A stretch of DNA of 64,000 nucleotides from Lachnospiraceae bacterium (lineage in GTDB: Bacteria; Bacillota; Clostridia; Lachnospirales; Lachnospiraceae): contig CAJTEW010000011.1 of NCBI GenBank assembly GCA_910575605.1, positions 46,857 to 110,856 of the forward strand, written 5' to 3'. Every line of letters begins with the position of its first letter. Positions within the stretch are counted from its first letter, which is position 1. Positions 52,437 through 60,918 of the stretch are shown here, piece after piece. The notes beneath the pieces were generated by a model. The model worked only from the letters and a program-made list of their open reading frames with translations. It did no database searches and was not told the DNA's origin. The position numbers were made by a program, and so were the translations under genes.

Positions 52437-54026
52437 TTGCCATGCCCGCATTGTAAAATCACCATCATCAAGCGGAGCAACAATGAATCCGCTGTTTCTG
52501 CCGCCGCCTACCAGAGCGGCGAGAAGCTGTTCTCTGAATATGACCAGGAACAGAAATACTATCCCTACAAGAACGAAGTCACCCACAAAGAAATCATGCT
52601 CCCGCCCCATGTGCCGCCGGAGTTTGCAGACCGCAATACTTTATGGAACTCAGCCGAAGCGCAGGAAAAACAATGGAACTCCCAGCTTGCCCGGAGATTC
52701 GTGCTTGCCATCCCAAGGGAAATCCCGCCGGGACAGTACGCCGACCTTATCCGTGACTACTGCCGGGAGTTTTTTGTTTCCAAAGGCATGATTGCCGACT
52801 TTGCCATCCATGACAAGGGGGACGGCAACCCACACGCCCATATCCTGCTCACCATGCGGGCGATGGACGAAAAAGGCAAATGGCTCCCCAAGAGCCGTAA
52901 AGTGTACGACCTTGACAAGAACGGGGAGCGCATCCGGCTTGCGTCCGGCAGATGGAAAAGCCATAAGGAGAACACAGTAGACTGGAACAACCGGAAGTAC
53001 GCCGAAATCTGGCGGCAGGGATGGGCGGACACGGCCAACCGCTATCTGGAAGCCAATGACCGCCCGGAACGGCTTGACCTGCGCTCCTATGCCCGACAGG
53101 GGATTGACCAAATCCCTACCGTCCACATGGGAGCGGCCGCCTGCCAGATGGAGAAGAAAGGAATCCAGACCAACATCGGCAATCTGAACCGGGACATCAA
53201 AACCGCCAACCGGCTCATGCAGTCCATCCGGCAGATGGTACGGAGCCTGAAGGGATGGCTGTCTGACTTAAAAGAGAAAAAGGCTGTATTACTGGAAGCA
53301 TTGGAGCAGGCGAAGGAGCCGACACTTCCGGAACTGTTATTCCGGTATCTGGAGCAGCGGAGCAGGGAACGTGCCGACTGGACTTCCAGAGGGAAGCTGA
53401 AAGGAACCGTTGCCGACTACAATAAAGTGCAGGCGGCGATGGATTTCCTGCGGAAAAAGGGAATCTCCACCGTGGAGAGCCTTGACACCCGGCTGGACGA
53501 AATCAGCCAGACCGCCGTTTCCGTCATAGGGAGCATGAAAAAAAGCGAGAAGCGGATAAAAGCCATCAATACAATGCTCTCCTACATTGACAAATACGAA
53601 GCCGCCAAGCCAGTCCATGCGGAGTATGCCGCCATCGGCTGGAAAAAGAAAAAAGAAAAGTTTGCAGAGAGCCACCGGGAGGAACTGGACGCTTACAATG
53701 CCGCTGTCCGGTATTTCAAAGTGAACCTGAAAGGCAATTCCTACTCCCGCAAAGATTTGAAAGCGGAACGGGAACAGCTTGCCGCCGCCCTGCCCGGACA
53801 AAGGAAGGAACTGGAAGCGGTTCAGGCAGACGTGAAGATACTCCGTGACGTGCGCCACTGGCTCAATCAGGTGCTGCCATCCGAACAGTACCGCCAGACC
53901 GCCGAGCCGGGAAAGAAACCGTCCGTGCAGGAGAGCCTGAAAGGGCGGCAGGAACGCATCCGGCAGGAGCAGGCAGGGAAACAGAAGCCGCCCCGGACAC
54001 AGAAACAACAGAATATGGAACTTTAA
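52437..54026 (+). CDS. MobA/MobL-family relaxase (MOBQ)
   Basis: 529 residues from TTG 52437 behind AAAGGAGG. Nicks oriT and leads the strand into the recipient. Catalytic Tyr25 in SAVSAAAYQSGEKL; the HUH metal site is HDKGDGNPHAHILLTMR at residues ~125-140. The C-terminal half is helical and Lys/Arg-rich with coiled-coil character (MKKSEKRIKAINTMLSYIDK). It has no primase or helicase domain of its own, but a primase gene follows. Fits the RSF1010-like oriT found upstream. Confidence 0.94.
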   Translation: MPCPHCKITIIKRSNNESAVSAAAYQSGEKLFSEYDQEQKYYPYKNEVTHKEIMLPPHVPPEFADRNTLWNSAEAQEKQWNSQLARRFVLAIPREIPPGQYADLIRDYCREFFVSKGMIADFAIHDKGDGNPHAHILLTMRAMDEKGKWLPKSRKVYDLDKNGERIRLASGRWKSHKENTVDWNNRKYAEIWRQGWADTANRYLEANDRPERLDLRSYARQGIDQIPTVHMGAAACQMEKKGIQTNIGNLNRDIKTANRLMQSIRQMVRSLKGWLSDLKEKKAVLLEALEQAKEPTLPELLFRYLEQRSRERADWTSRGKLKGTVADYNKVQAAMDFLRKKGISTVESLDTRLDEISQTAVSVIGSMKKSEKRIKAINTMLSYIDKYEAAKPVHAEYAAIGWKKKKEKFAESHREELDAYNAAVRYFKVNLKGNSYSRKDLKAEREQLAAALPGQRKELEAVQADVKILRDVRHWLNQVLPSEQYRQTAEPGKKPSVQESLKGRQERIRQEQAGKQKPPRTQKQQNMEL

Positions 54027-54028
54027 AC

Positions 54029-54073
54029 AGGCACTTGTTTTGTGATTTGAAATCGCTGGCAGGTGCCTTTTCT
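54029..54073 (+). terminator. Terminator after the relaxase gene
   Basis: AGGCAC (54029-54034) with GTGCCT (54063-54068), then TTTCTTTTT. Confidence 0.65.
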
Positions 54074-54093
54074 TTTTAAACAAAATGGATTTA

Positions 54094-54132
54094 CCGGCAA
54101 CGTGGAGGACAAAATGTCCGCCACGTTACCGG
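54094..54132. repeat. Long palindrome upstream of primase, related to the ICE hairpin motif
   Basis: Eighteen-base arms with two mismatches around AAA: CCGG, AACGTGG and GGACA on the left mirror TGTCC, CCACGTT and CCGG on the right. The centre GGACAAAATGTCC is the core of the motif scattered in the outer ICE. It is 22 bases upstream of the primase start. Confidence 0.8.
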
Positions 54133-54154
54133 GATTATCAGGAGGGAACGCCTA

Positions 54155-54802
54155 TTGAACGTATTTGAAGCCGTGAAACAGTCCGTCACCACAAGGCAGG
54201 CTGCGGAGCGTTATGGAATCAAAGTAAATTGGAACGGGATGTGTGTCTGCCCGTTCCACAAAGATAAGAACCCAAGCATGAAGGTTGACCGCCGCTTTTA
54301 CTGCTTCGGCTGCGGAGCTACCGGGGACGTGATTGATTTCGTATCCCGGCTCCACGGGATCGGGAGCCGGGAAGCCGCCCTCATGCTGGCGCAGGACTTC
54401 TCCATCCCCTATGAGGATGGGAGGAACGCCGGGAAGGAACCTATCCGGCCACGACTGCGGCGGGAAACAGAGGAGCAGAAATTGAAACGCATGGAGCGGC
54501 ACTGTTTCCGGGTGCTGTCTGACTATTACCATCTCCTGCGCCGCTGGAAGGAGGAATACGCCCCACGCCAGCCGGATGAAGCATGGAATCCCCGGTTTGT
54601 GGAAGCCCTGCAGAACATGAGCCGGGTGGAATACCTGATGGACGTGCTTCTCTCCGGGGACATTCAGGAGCGGGCGGCGCTTATCACAGGACACGGAAAG
54701 GAAGTGAGGAACCTTGAAAGACGAATGGCAGAATTTACCGCCCCAGATACGGCAGGAAACAGCGGACATGGCAGACAGCGCAGAGCCGCCCCGGAGCGTT
54801 GA
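54155..54802 (+). CDS. CHC2 zinc-finger primase-like protein
   Basis: 215 residues from TTG 54155 behind AGGAGGG. The DnaG-type zinc finger is CVCPFHKDKNPSMKV with FYCFGCGATGDVIDFV, residues ~30-70. No TOPRIM domain follows, so it is a truncated primase form typical of mobile elements, which probably works with the VapE-like ATPase encoded next. The stop lies 89 bases inside that gene. Confidence 0.9.
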   Translation: MNVFEAVKQSVTTRQAAERYGIKVNWNGMCVCPFHKDKNPSMKVDRRFYCFGCGATGDVIDFVSRLHGIGSREAALMLAQDFSIPYEDGRNAGKEPIRPRLRRETEEQKLKRMERHCFRVLSDYYHLLRRWKEEYAPRQPDEAWNPRFVEALQNMSRVEYLMDVLLSGDIQERAALITGHGKEVRNLERRMAEFTAPDTAGNSGHGRQRRAAPER

Positions 54803-56123
54803 GGAAGTGAAGGCCATGCTGGAAACCACCGAAAAAGGCGGCTTCCGCAACAGCATGAACAACTGCCTGACCGTGTTCCAGTGCGACCCGCTCCTTTCCG
54901 GGGCGGTTGCCTACAACCTGCTGACCGACCGCACCGATATTTTAAAGCCAATCGGCTACAAAAGAGCCGCTGGAAGCCCCATGACCGACACGGACATGAA
55001 ATATATCCGGCTGTATCTGGAAAAGACCTATGGCCTGACAAGCGAGAAAAAGATACAGGACGCCGCCGCCCTTGCCGCCGATGAGAACAGCTACCACCCT
55101 GTCCGGGATTATTTAAACAGCCTGACATGGGACGGAACCGAACGGATACGCTCCTGCCTGCGTCACTTTCTGGGAGCCGGTGAGGACGACTATGCTTTCC
55201 AATCCCTGCGCCTGTTTTTGTTGGGAGCCATCCACCGGGCATTTTCCCCCGGCTGCAAGTTTGAAGTCATGCTCTGTCTGGTGGGCGGTCAGGGAGCCGG
55301 GAAGTCCACCTTCTTCCGCCTGCTGGCAGTCAAAGACGAGTGGTTCTCCGATGATTTACGGAAACTTGACGATGACAATGTATACCGGAAGCTGCAAGGC
55401 CACTGGATAATCGAGATGTCGGAGATGATTGCCACCGCAAACGCCAGGAGCATAGAGGAAATCAAGTCGTTTTTGAGCCGCCAGAAGGAAGTCTACAAGA
55501 TACCCTATGAAACCCACCCGGCAGACCGTCCAAGGCAGTGCGTGTTCGGCGGCACGTCTAACGCCCTTGACTTCCTGCCCCTTGACCGCTCCGGCAACCG
55601 CCGCTTCATACCCATACAGGTATGCCCGGAACAGGCGGAAACACACATCTTAGAGGACGAAGCCGCTTCCAGAGCCTATTTAAGTCAGGTATGGGCGGAA
55701 GCGATGGAGATTTACCGGAGCGGCAGATGGAAGCTGACATTCAGCCCGGAAATGGTACGTTATCTAAAGGAACACCAGCGGGACTTCATGCCGGAGGATA
55801 CCAAGGCCGGTATGATACAGGCTTTCCTTGACAGCTACCCCGGCGATACCGTCTGCTCCAAGCAGCTTTACAAAGAAGCCCTGAACCATGACTATGACGA
55901 GCCGAAACAATGGGAGATACGGGAAATCAACGAGATAATGAACCAGTGCGTCACCGGCTGGAAGTATTTCTCCAATCCCCGGATGTTCGCCGGGTACGGC
56001 AGGCAGAAAGGATGGGAACGGGAAAACGCACGGACAGAACCGGCAACGGACAGCGGCAACGGAACGGAAAAAATCCCGGAGGGATTTACGCTGGTGCCGG
56101 AGCAGATGGAGCTTCCATTCTGA
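54714..56123 (+). CDS. VapE-like P-loop ATPase (replication helicase type)
   Basis: 469 residues from TTG 54714 behind GGAAGTGAGG. Marks: YHPVRDYLNSLTWDGTERI, the Walker A LVGGQGAGKSTFFRLLA, WIIEMSEMIATANARSIEEI, VYKIPYETHPADRPRQCVF and GTSNALDFLPLDRSGNRRF. VapE proteins are superfamily 3-like helicases of phages and islands that help replication. Its end carries two inverted copies of the CCGTTGC repeat described next. Confidence 0.92.
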   Translation: MKDEWQNLPPQIRQETADMADSAEPPRSVEEVKAMLETTEKGGFRNSMNNCLTVFQCDPLLSGAVAYNLLTDRTDILKPIGYKRAAGSPMTDTDMKYIRLYLEKTYGLTSEKKIQDAAALAADENSYHPVRDYLNSLTWDGTERIRSCLRHFLGAGEDDYAFQSLRLFLLGAIHRAFSPGCKFEVMLCLVGGQGAGKSTFFRLLAVKDEWFSDDLRKLDDDNVYRKLQGHWIIEMSEMIATANARSIEEIKSFLSRQKEVYKIPYETHPADRPRQCVFGGTSNALDFLPLDRSGNRRFIPIQVCPEQAETHILEDEAASRAYLSQVWAEAMEIYRSGRWKLTFSPEMVRYLKEHQRDFMPEDTKAGMIQAFLDSYPGDTVCSKQLYKEALNHDYDEPKQWEIREINEIMNQCVTGWKYFSNPRMFAGYGRQKGWERENARTEPATDSGNGTEKIPEGFTLVPEQMELPF

Positions 56124-56330
56124 AAAAATCCGGGCAGGGACAGCCCGTTGCACACTCCGTTGCTATCCCGTTGCCGAGCCGGTTGCCGGGAAAAATCCCG
56201 TAACTGCGGGCTTTTCTCCCCTTTAACAACCAAAGCAACAGAAAAATAAAAGAAAAAGTATAAAATAACCCAACTGCCAGACAAGGATTAGTTCCAAGGT
56301 TTTTTGAAGCCCGTTGCCGGACTTCGTTGC
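56043..56330. repeat. Iteron-like CCGTTGC repeats, candidate replication origin
   Basis: Eight copies in ~290 bases: two on - at 56043-56049 and 56056-56062; four on + starting at 56145, 56157, 56168 and 56179 (the last with an extra G), spaced 11-12 bases; two on + at 56311 and 56324 (the last TCGTTGC). They follow the VapE-like gene. A stem CCCG/CGGG with TTTT lies at 56197-56216, and CCAGACAAGG / CCTTTGTCTGG brackets 56277-56346. Confidence 0.65.
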
Positions 56331-56375
56331 CGATACCTTTGTCTGGCTGTTTTCATGTATGGAGGACAACTGCCT

Positions 56376-56573
56376 ATGGCGAAAAATAAAACAGAGATTC
56401 ATGTCACCACAGTATTTGACGGCGAACTGGACGCTACGGACGTTTTCGTGAGCCTAATCGCACAAAAACACACCAGAAAAATAGACAAAGAATATCTTGC
56501 TAAAGCACAAGAAATGAGATATAATAAAGACGAGGTTCATAGTGACCGTGTTCCGTCTGGATTGTGCGGGTAA
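56376..56573 (+). CDS. Small element protein before the recombinase
   Basis: 65 residues from ATG 56376 behind GGAGG. TEIHVTTVFDGELDATDVFV then SLIAQKHTRKIDKEYLAKAQ. Short proteins like this lie before serine recombinases in Clostridial elements; one could act as an excision factor, but no evidence is visible. Seven bases separate it from the recombinase. Confidence 0.75.
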   Translation: MAKNKTEIHVTTVFDGELDATDVFVSLIAQKHTRKIDKEYLAKAQEMRYNKDEVHSDRVPSGLCG

Positions 56574-56579
56574 ACGGTT

Positions 56580-58244
56580 ATGATGAACGGATTAGATTAT
56601 GATGTGATTGGCACGGCGCTTGCCGGTGGATTCCGGGCAGCTATCTATTGCAGGCTCTCGAAAGACGACGACCTTCAGGGCGAGAGTGCCAGCATCGCAA
56701 ACCAGCGGGATATGCTGGAAAAATTCTGCGAGAAGCAGGGATGGGAGGTTGCGGCAGTCTATCAGGACGACGGTTTCACCGGCCTGAACATGGAACGCCC
56801 CGACCTGAAACGGATGTTGAAGGCAATCGAGCGGAAGCAGATAAACCTTGTCATTACGAAAGATTTATCAAGGTTAGGGCGGAACTACTTGCAGACCGGG
56901 CAGCTTATCGAGGACTTCTTCCCAAGGAACGGCGTGCGCTATATCGCCATGAATGACGGTATCGACACCATGCGGGACAACAACGACATTGCGCCCTTCA
57001 AAAATATCCTGAATGAGATGTACAGCAAGGATATTTCCAAGAAAGTCCATTCTTCCTATGTGCTGAAAGCCCAAAAAGGCCAGTTCACCGGCTGCCTTGC
57101 CCCCTTCGGTTACAAAAAAGACCCGGAGGACAGGAACCGCCTGCTGGTGGACGAGGAAACCGCTCCGGTTGTCCGGCTGATTTTCGGGTATGCGCTGGAC
57201 GGGCACGGCCCCAACTACATCCGGCGCAGGCTGGAGGAAGAAAAGCACCCCTGCCCCACATGGTGGAACCGGCAGCGTGGGCACCGGAACATCCGCACCA
57301 AATGGGAGAAGAAAGACCCGGAGAACGGGCGGTACATCTGGGACTTCACCGTGATTAAGGAAATCCTGATGAACCCCGTCTACACCGGCGCAATCGCTTC
57401 CCAAAAGACCGAGTACCGCTTTAAAATCGGCACTATCCGGGATAAAAAACCGGAGGACTGGATTGTGGTGGAAGGGACGCATGAGCCGTTGGTAGACAAA
57501 AAGAGTTTCGCCATTGTGCAGGAAAAGCTGAAATCCCGCCAGCGGCCGGGGCAGTCCGGGGAAATCAACCTCTTTGCAGGGCTGATAAAATGCGGGGAGT
57601 GTGGGAAATCCCTCACCATCCGCACCACACACGAGAAGTTCCCGAAGCGGATTTTCTCCTGCAAGACCTACAATGCCTATGGAAAACAGCACTGCACCCA
57701 GCACCGGATTGAATTTGACACGCTCTATTCCCTTGTGCTGAATAAAATCCGGGAGTGCGCCGCCGCTGCCCTGACCGACAGTGAAGCGGTGGCCGGGCGG
57801 CTGACCGACACCTGCGAAGCCGAGCAGAAAGGCCAGAGGGAAGCGATGGAGCGCACCCTTGCCAAAGACGAGGAACGGATTGAAGTGCTGGAAAAGATGG
57901 TGCTGCGGCTCTATGAGGATATGGTTGCCGGGCGAATCACAGACGCAAACTTCAATCTCCTGCTGGAAAAGACACAGAAGGAACAGGCGGAACTAAAGGC
58001 AAAAGTCGAGAAAGGCAGGAAGCACCTTGCCGATGAAATCCGGCTTGCCGTGGACGCAAGGCAGTGGGTGGAATCCATACAGGAATACCGGGACATCACC
58101 GAACTGGACGCTTCCACCTTAAACCGCCTGATTAAAGAAATCGTTGTCCATGAAACCATAGACAGCGATAAGACAAGACACATTTCTATCGAAATTCATT
58201 TTAATCTCAAACCCATACCGGAAGTGGAGCAGGTCACAGGCTGA
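56580..58244 (+). CDS. Large serine recombinase (TndX/TnpX-type)
   Basis: Integrates and excises the nested element. 554 residues, close to TndX of Tn5397. Catalytic Ser27 in AIYCRLSKDDDLQGES, with LVITKDLSRLGRNYLQTG of the resolvase domain; the recombinase domain follows (GYKKDPEDRNRLLVDEE, NPVYTGAIASQKTEYRF), then the zinc ribbon CGECGKSLTIRT with a second Cys pair, a coiled coil and a C-terminal DUF4368-like end. It is the last gene of the element, 106 bases from the right junction. Confidence 0.96.
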   Translation: MMNGLDYDVIGTALAGGFRAAIYCRLSKDDDLQGESASIANQRDMLEKFCEKQGWEVAAVYQDDGFTGLNMERPDLKRMLKAIERKQINLVITKDLSRLGRNYLQTGQLIEDFFPRNGVRYIAMNDGIDTMRDNNDIAPFKNILNEMYSKDISKKVHSSYVLKAQKGQFTGCLAPFGYKKDPEDRNRLLVDEETAPVVRLIFGYALDGHGPNYIRRRLEEEKHPCPTWWNRQRGHRNIRTKWEKKDPENGRYIWDFTVIKEILMNPVYTGAIASQKTEYRFKIGTIRDKKPEDWIVVEGTHEPLVDKKSFAIVQEKLKSRQRPGQSGEINLFAGLIKCGECGKSLTIRTTHEKFPKRIFSCKTYNAYGKQHCTQHRIEFDTLYSLVLNKIRECAAAALTDSEAVAGRLTDTCEAEQKGQREAMERTLAKDEERIEVLEKMVLRLYEDMVAGRITDANFNLLLEKTQKEQAELKAKVEKGRKHLADEIRLAVDARQWVESIQEYRDITELDASTLNRLIKEIVVHETIDSDKTRHISIEIHFNLKPIPEVEQVTG

Positions 58245-58346
58245 CCGCTCCCCGCTCCGGGGAGGTTCTTTAAAAACTCCATATATATTTCTTGACGTGC
58301 CGCCGCCCGCCAGAAAGCTGTATTGTTCCTACTAATTGGGGATAAC

Positions 58347-58350
58347 ACAG
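58347..58350. other. Right junction (attR core) of nested element
   Basis: ACAG, matching 43897-43900; Maff2 coding sequence resumes at 58351. Confidence 0.75.
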
Positions 58351-58419
58351 CTCATGGCTGGCGGCGGCATCATCGTCATCGGCACGACCCTCATCCCCCT
58401 GCTGTCGGGGCTGTTTTAA
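58351..58419 (+). pseudogene. Maff2-family protein, 3' half
   Basis: Reads LMAGGGIIVIGTTLIPLLSG and LF-stop, the standard end of Maff2. It could in principle be translated from ATG 58354 as a short hydrophobic peptide, though no ribosome site is seen. Confidence 0.9.
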
Positions 58420-58431
58420 GGGCGGCGGCTT

Positions 58432-59298
58432 ATGGACTTTCTCACCGACTGGCTCACGGACTGGCTGAAAGAGCTGCTGATTGGCGGCATCATGGGGAAC
58501 CTTGAGGGGCTCTTTGATACCGTCAATGCCCAGGTCGGAGAGATTGCGGTGCAGGTAGGGACGACCCCGGCGGCATGGAACGCCGGGGTTTTCTCCCTTA
58601 TCCGCCAGCTTTCCGAGACGGTGATTTTACCCATCGCCGGGCTGGTGCTGACCTTTGTTGCCACCTATGAGCTTATTCAGATGCTCCTTGAAAAAAACAA
58701 TATGCACGAAGTAGACGTGGCGAACCTCTACAAATGGATGTTCAAGACCGCGTGTGCGGTGCTGATACTTTCCAACACGTTCAATATCGTGATGGCCGTC
58801 TTTGACGTGTCGCAGAGCGTGATTTCCCGCTCTGCCGGGCTGATACAAGGCTCCACGGCGGTTTCGCCTGATATGTTAAATAACCTCCAGACCACGCTGG
58901 AGGGGATGGATTTGGGCCCGCTCCTTGGGCTGTGGCTCCAGTCCTCGGTCATCGGGCTCACCATGCAGGCGCTGGGCATCATCATCTTCGTGCTGGTGTA
59001 CGGAAGAATGATTGAAATATATCTGCTGACCAGTCTTGCGCCCATCCCCGTGGCGACCCTCTCCAACCGGGAGGTGGGCGGCATGGGGCAGAACTACCTA
59101 AAATCCCTTTTCGCCGTGGGCTTTCAAGGGATGCTGATTTTAGTCTGTGTCGGCATCTATGCGGTGCTGGTGCAGAACATCGCCGCCGGGGGCGACCCCA
59201 TCGGCGCGATATGGGGAACCGTGGGCTATACGGTGCTCCTTTGTTTCATGCTGTTCAAGACCGGGACAATCGCCCGGAGCATCTTCGGGGCCCACTGA
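58432..59298 (+). CDS. TrbL/VirB6-type conjugation membrane protein
   Basis: 288 residues with about six membrane segments; forms part of the inner-membrane channel of the ICE type IV secretion system. N-terminus MDFLTDWLTDWLKELLIGGI; middle segments LPIAGLVLTFVATYELIQML and IIIFVLVYGRMIEIYLLTSL; then NYLKSLFAVGFQGMLILVCV. Starts 12 bases after the Maff2 stop. Confidence 0.9.
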   Translation: MDFLTDWLTDWLKELLIGGIMGNLEGLFDTVNAQVGEIAVQVGTTPAAWNAGVFSLIRQLSETVILPIAGLVLTFVATYELIQMLLEKNNMHEVDVANLYKWMFKTACAVLILSNTFNIVMAVFDVSQSVISRSAGLIQGSTAVSPDMLNNLQTTLEGMDLGPLLGLWLQSSVIGLTMQALGIIIFVLVYGRMIEIYLLTSLAPIPVATLSNREVGGMGQNYLKSLFAVGFQGMLILVCVGIYAVLVQNIAAGGDPIGAIWGTVGYTVLLCFMLFKTGTIARSIFGAH

Positions 59299-59312
59299 TT
59301 TAGCGGCACTTC

Positions 59313-59327
59313 GGGACATTTTGTCCC
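59313..59327. repeat. ICE hairpin motif copy 5
   Basis: GGGACATTTTGTCCC flanked by CTTC and AAAG, 14 bases past the trbL stop. Confidence 0.8.
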
Positions 59328-59351
59328 AAAGTCCGGGAAAGGAGGCCGGAT

Positions 59352-60125
59352 ATGCCGAGACGGTACAAGCTGGACCCGGAGGGTGAGATGCGCCGGGCAT
59401 GGGGCGGAAAGCTCCCGGAGGAATTTGACCAGCGGGATATGCTGGCGTTCATGGCTGAAACCGACCTGCAACTGCAAGGGGCGGTATCAGCGGAAACCCT
59501 GACCGCGATACACGCGGCAGGCTATGACTATATGGGCGGGGCGGTCATCCCCCGGCCCGGAAAGGAGGAAGAAGATTTGAGCAACGACGTATTACTTACC
59601 CCGGAGCAGATTGCCGCCGAGGAGCGCCGCTGGCTGTTCGAGTCTCCCATCGCGGAGCTGGCCGAGGTCAAGGGCGTTACCATTGACGAAGCGGTAAAGA
59701 TGCGGACGGACGCTGTTCTGCAGGAGGCTGTCATCCCCATCGAGGTGTCGGTGCGGCCCATTGAGCCCCAGGGCAAGCTGATTGGCTTTGCCAGCGTCAA
59801 CTTCGGCGGCGTGGTGGTGGACGATTTCAAGGTGGTGAACGGGCAGAACGGCATTTTCTTAGGTGCGCCCTCAAAACCCGACCCCACCAGCAGGACGGGC
59901 TACCGGGCCACGGTGCGTATCAATGACCGGGCCACCCAGGAGCGGCTGAACGCGGCGGGGGTGGAGGCGTACCATTCGGCGGTTGAGAAACTTATCGCCC
60001 GGGCCGAGGCGGTGCGCCCCGCGCCCATCCGGGAGCAGATGGATAAGGCGGGAAAGGAGGCCGCGCAGAAAAATGCCGCCCGCTCCGCCCTGGCAAAGGG
60101 AAAGGAGGGACGGGATGGCAGATAG
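59352..60125 (+). CDS. SpoVG-domain ICE protein
   Basis: 257 residues. Residues ~128-205 match SpoVG (VSVRPIEPQGKLIGFASVNF, VVVDDFKVVNGQNGIFLGAP), a small RNA/DNA-binding fold. The N-terminal ~75 residues (MPRRYKLDPEGEMRRAWGGK) and the Ala/Lys-rich end are element-specific. The N-terminal part resembles proteins usually seen separately in such ICEs, so it may be a fusion. Ribosome site GGAGG; overlaps the next gene by 11 bases. Confidence 0.82.
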   Translation: MPRRYKLDPEGEMRRAWGGKLPEEFDQRDMLAFMAETDLQLQGAVSAETLTAIHAAGYDYMGGAVIPRPGKEEEDLSNDVLLTPEQIAAEERRWLFESPIAELAEVKGVTIDEAVKMRTDAVLQEAVIPIEVSVRPIEPQGKLIGFASVNFGGVVVDDFKVVNGQNGIFLGAPSKPDPTSRTGYRATVRINDRATQERLNAAGVEAYHSAVEKLIARAEAVRPAPIREQMDKAGKEAAQKNAARSALAKGKEGRDGR

Positions 60126-60918
60126 CCCGGCTTTGGGACAAAATGTCCCGAACCTTAACCCGGAACCCTCCGGGCTCTACCTTATGGACGGCATCGCGGG
60201 CCTGCGCTCCCTCCCGGAGCACTCGGTTGATATGCTTCTGACCGACCCGCCCTACGGCACGACCCGCAACTACTGGGACGTGCCTTTGCCCCTCCCGGAG
60301 CTGTGGGAGGCGGTGCGCTGGGCCGTCAAGCCCTCCGGGGCGGTGCTGTTCTTCGCACAGTGCCCCTATGACAAAATCCTCGGCGCGTCCAACCTCTCCA
60401 TGCTCCGCTATGAATGGGTGTGGTATAAGAGCCGCTGTACGGGATTTCTCAACGCCCGCCGCGCCCCGCTGAAAAAGACGGAGAATATTTTGGTGTTCTA
60501 TCAAAGGCTCCCCCTCTACAACCCGCAGTTTGAGCAGGGCAAGCCCTATAAGAAAATCGCGTCCCACCGCGACCAGAGCCCCAACTATGGGAAGTTCGTC
60601 CGCTCCGGCAGCGGCTCGGAGGACGGGCGGCGGTTCCCAGGGAACCTGCTTTCGTTCCAGACCGTGGCCCATACCGTCCACCCCACCCAGAAACCCGTGG
60701 AGCTGTGCGAATATCTGATAAAGACATACACTAACCCCGGCCAGGTGGTGGCGGACATCTGCGCGGGCTCCGGCACGACTGCGGTGGCCGCCGTCAATAC
60801 GGGCCGGGAGTTTATCTGCTTTGAGACGGCCCCGGCCTTTTACGGCCCGGCCACGGAGCGCATCACGCAGGCGCGGGCGGCTGTGGCCGCTGGCGGAAAG
60901 GGGTGTGACTATCGGTAA
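60115..60918 (+). CDS. Orphan DNA methyltransferase (N6-adenine/N4-cytosine type)
   Basis: 267 residues from ATG 60115 behind GGAGGG. Catalytic DPPY in MLLTDPPYGTTRNYWD precedes the SAM motif ADICAGSGTTAVAAVNTGRE, the beta-class order. PTQKPVELCEYLIKTYTNPG is typical. No restriction enzyme is adjacent. Codons 7-12 (LGQNVP) are encoded by a hairpin motif copy. It may protect the ICE from restriction together with ArdA. Confidence 0.92.
   Translation: MADSPALGQNVPNLNPEPSGLYLMDGIAGLRSLPEHSVDMLLTDPPYGTTRNYWDVPLPLPELWEAVRWAVKPSGAVLFFAQCPYDKILGASNLSMLRYEWVWYKSRCTGFLNARRAPLKKTENILVFYQRLPLYNPQFEQGKPYKKIASHRDQSPNYGKFVRSGSGSEDGRRFPGNLLSFQTVAHTVHPTQKPVELCEYLIKTYTNPGQVVADICAGSGTTAVAAVNTGREFICFETAPAFYGPATERITQARAAVAAGGKGCDYR
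60135..60149. repeat. ICE hairpin motif copy 6 (in methyltransferase start)
   Basis: GGGACAAAATGTCCC with CTTT before it, read in frame near the N-terminus of the methyltransferase. Confidence 0.8.

Larger units (their letters stand above)
43901..58350. mobile_element. Nested 14.45 kb integrative mobilizable element with serine recombinase
   Basis: Interrupts Maff2 between codons for Gln and Leu, and both halves join exactly when 43901-58350 is removed. Carries a large serine recombinase at its right end, tnpV, MOBQ relaxase and oriT, primase, VapE-like ATPase, and AT-rich cargo. It has no transfer channel of its own, so it would use one supplied by an ICE. Related nested elements are known in Clostridioides difficile Tn6103-type ICEs. 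Confidence 0.9.

Noticed and set aside
52650..54083. Long - strand frames opposite the relaxase gene
   Set aside because: Antisense shadows of a gene with clear HUH motifs; no start signals.
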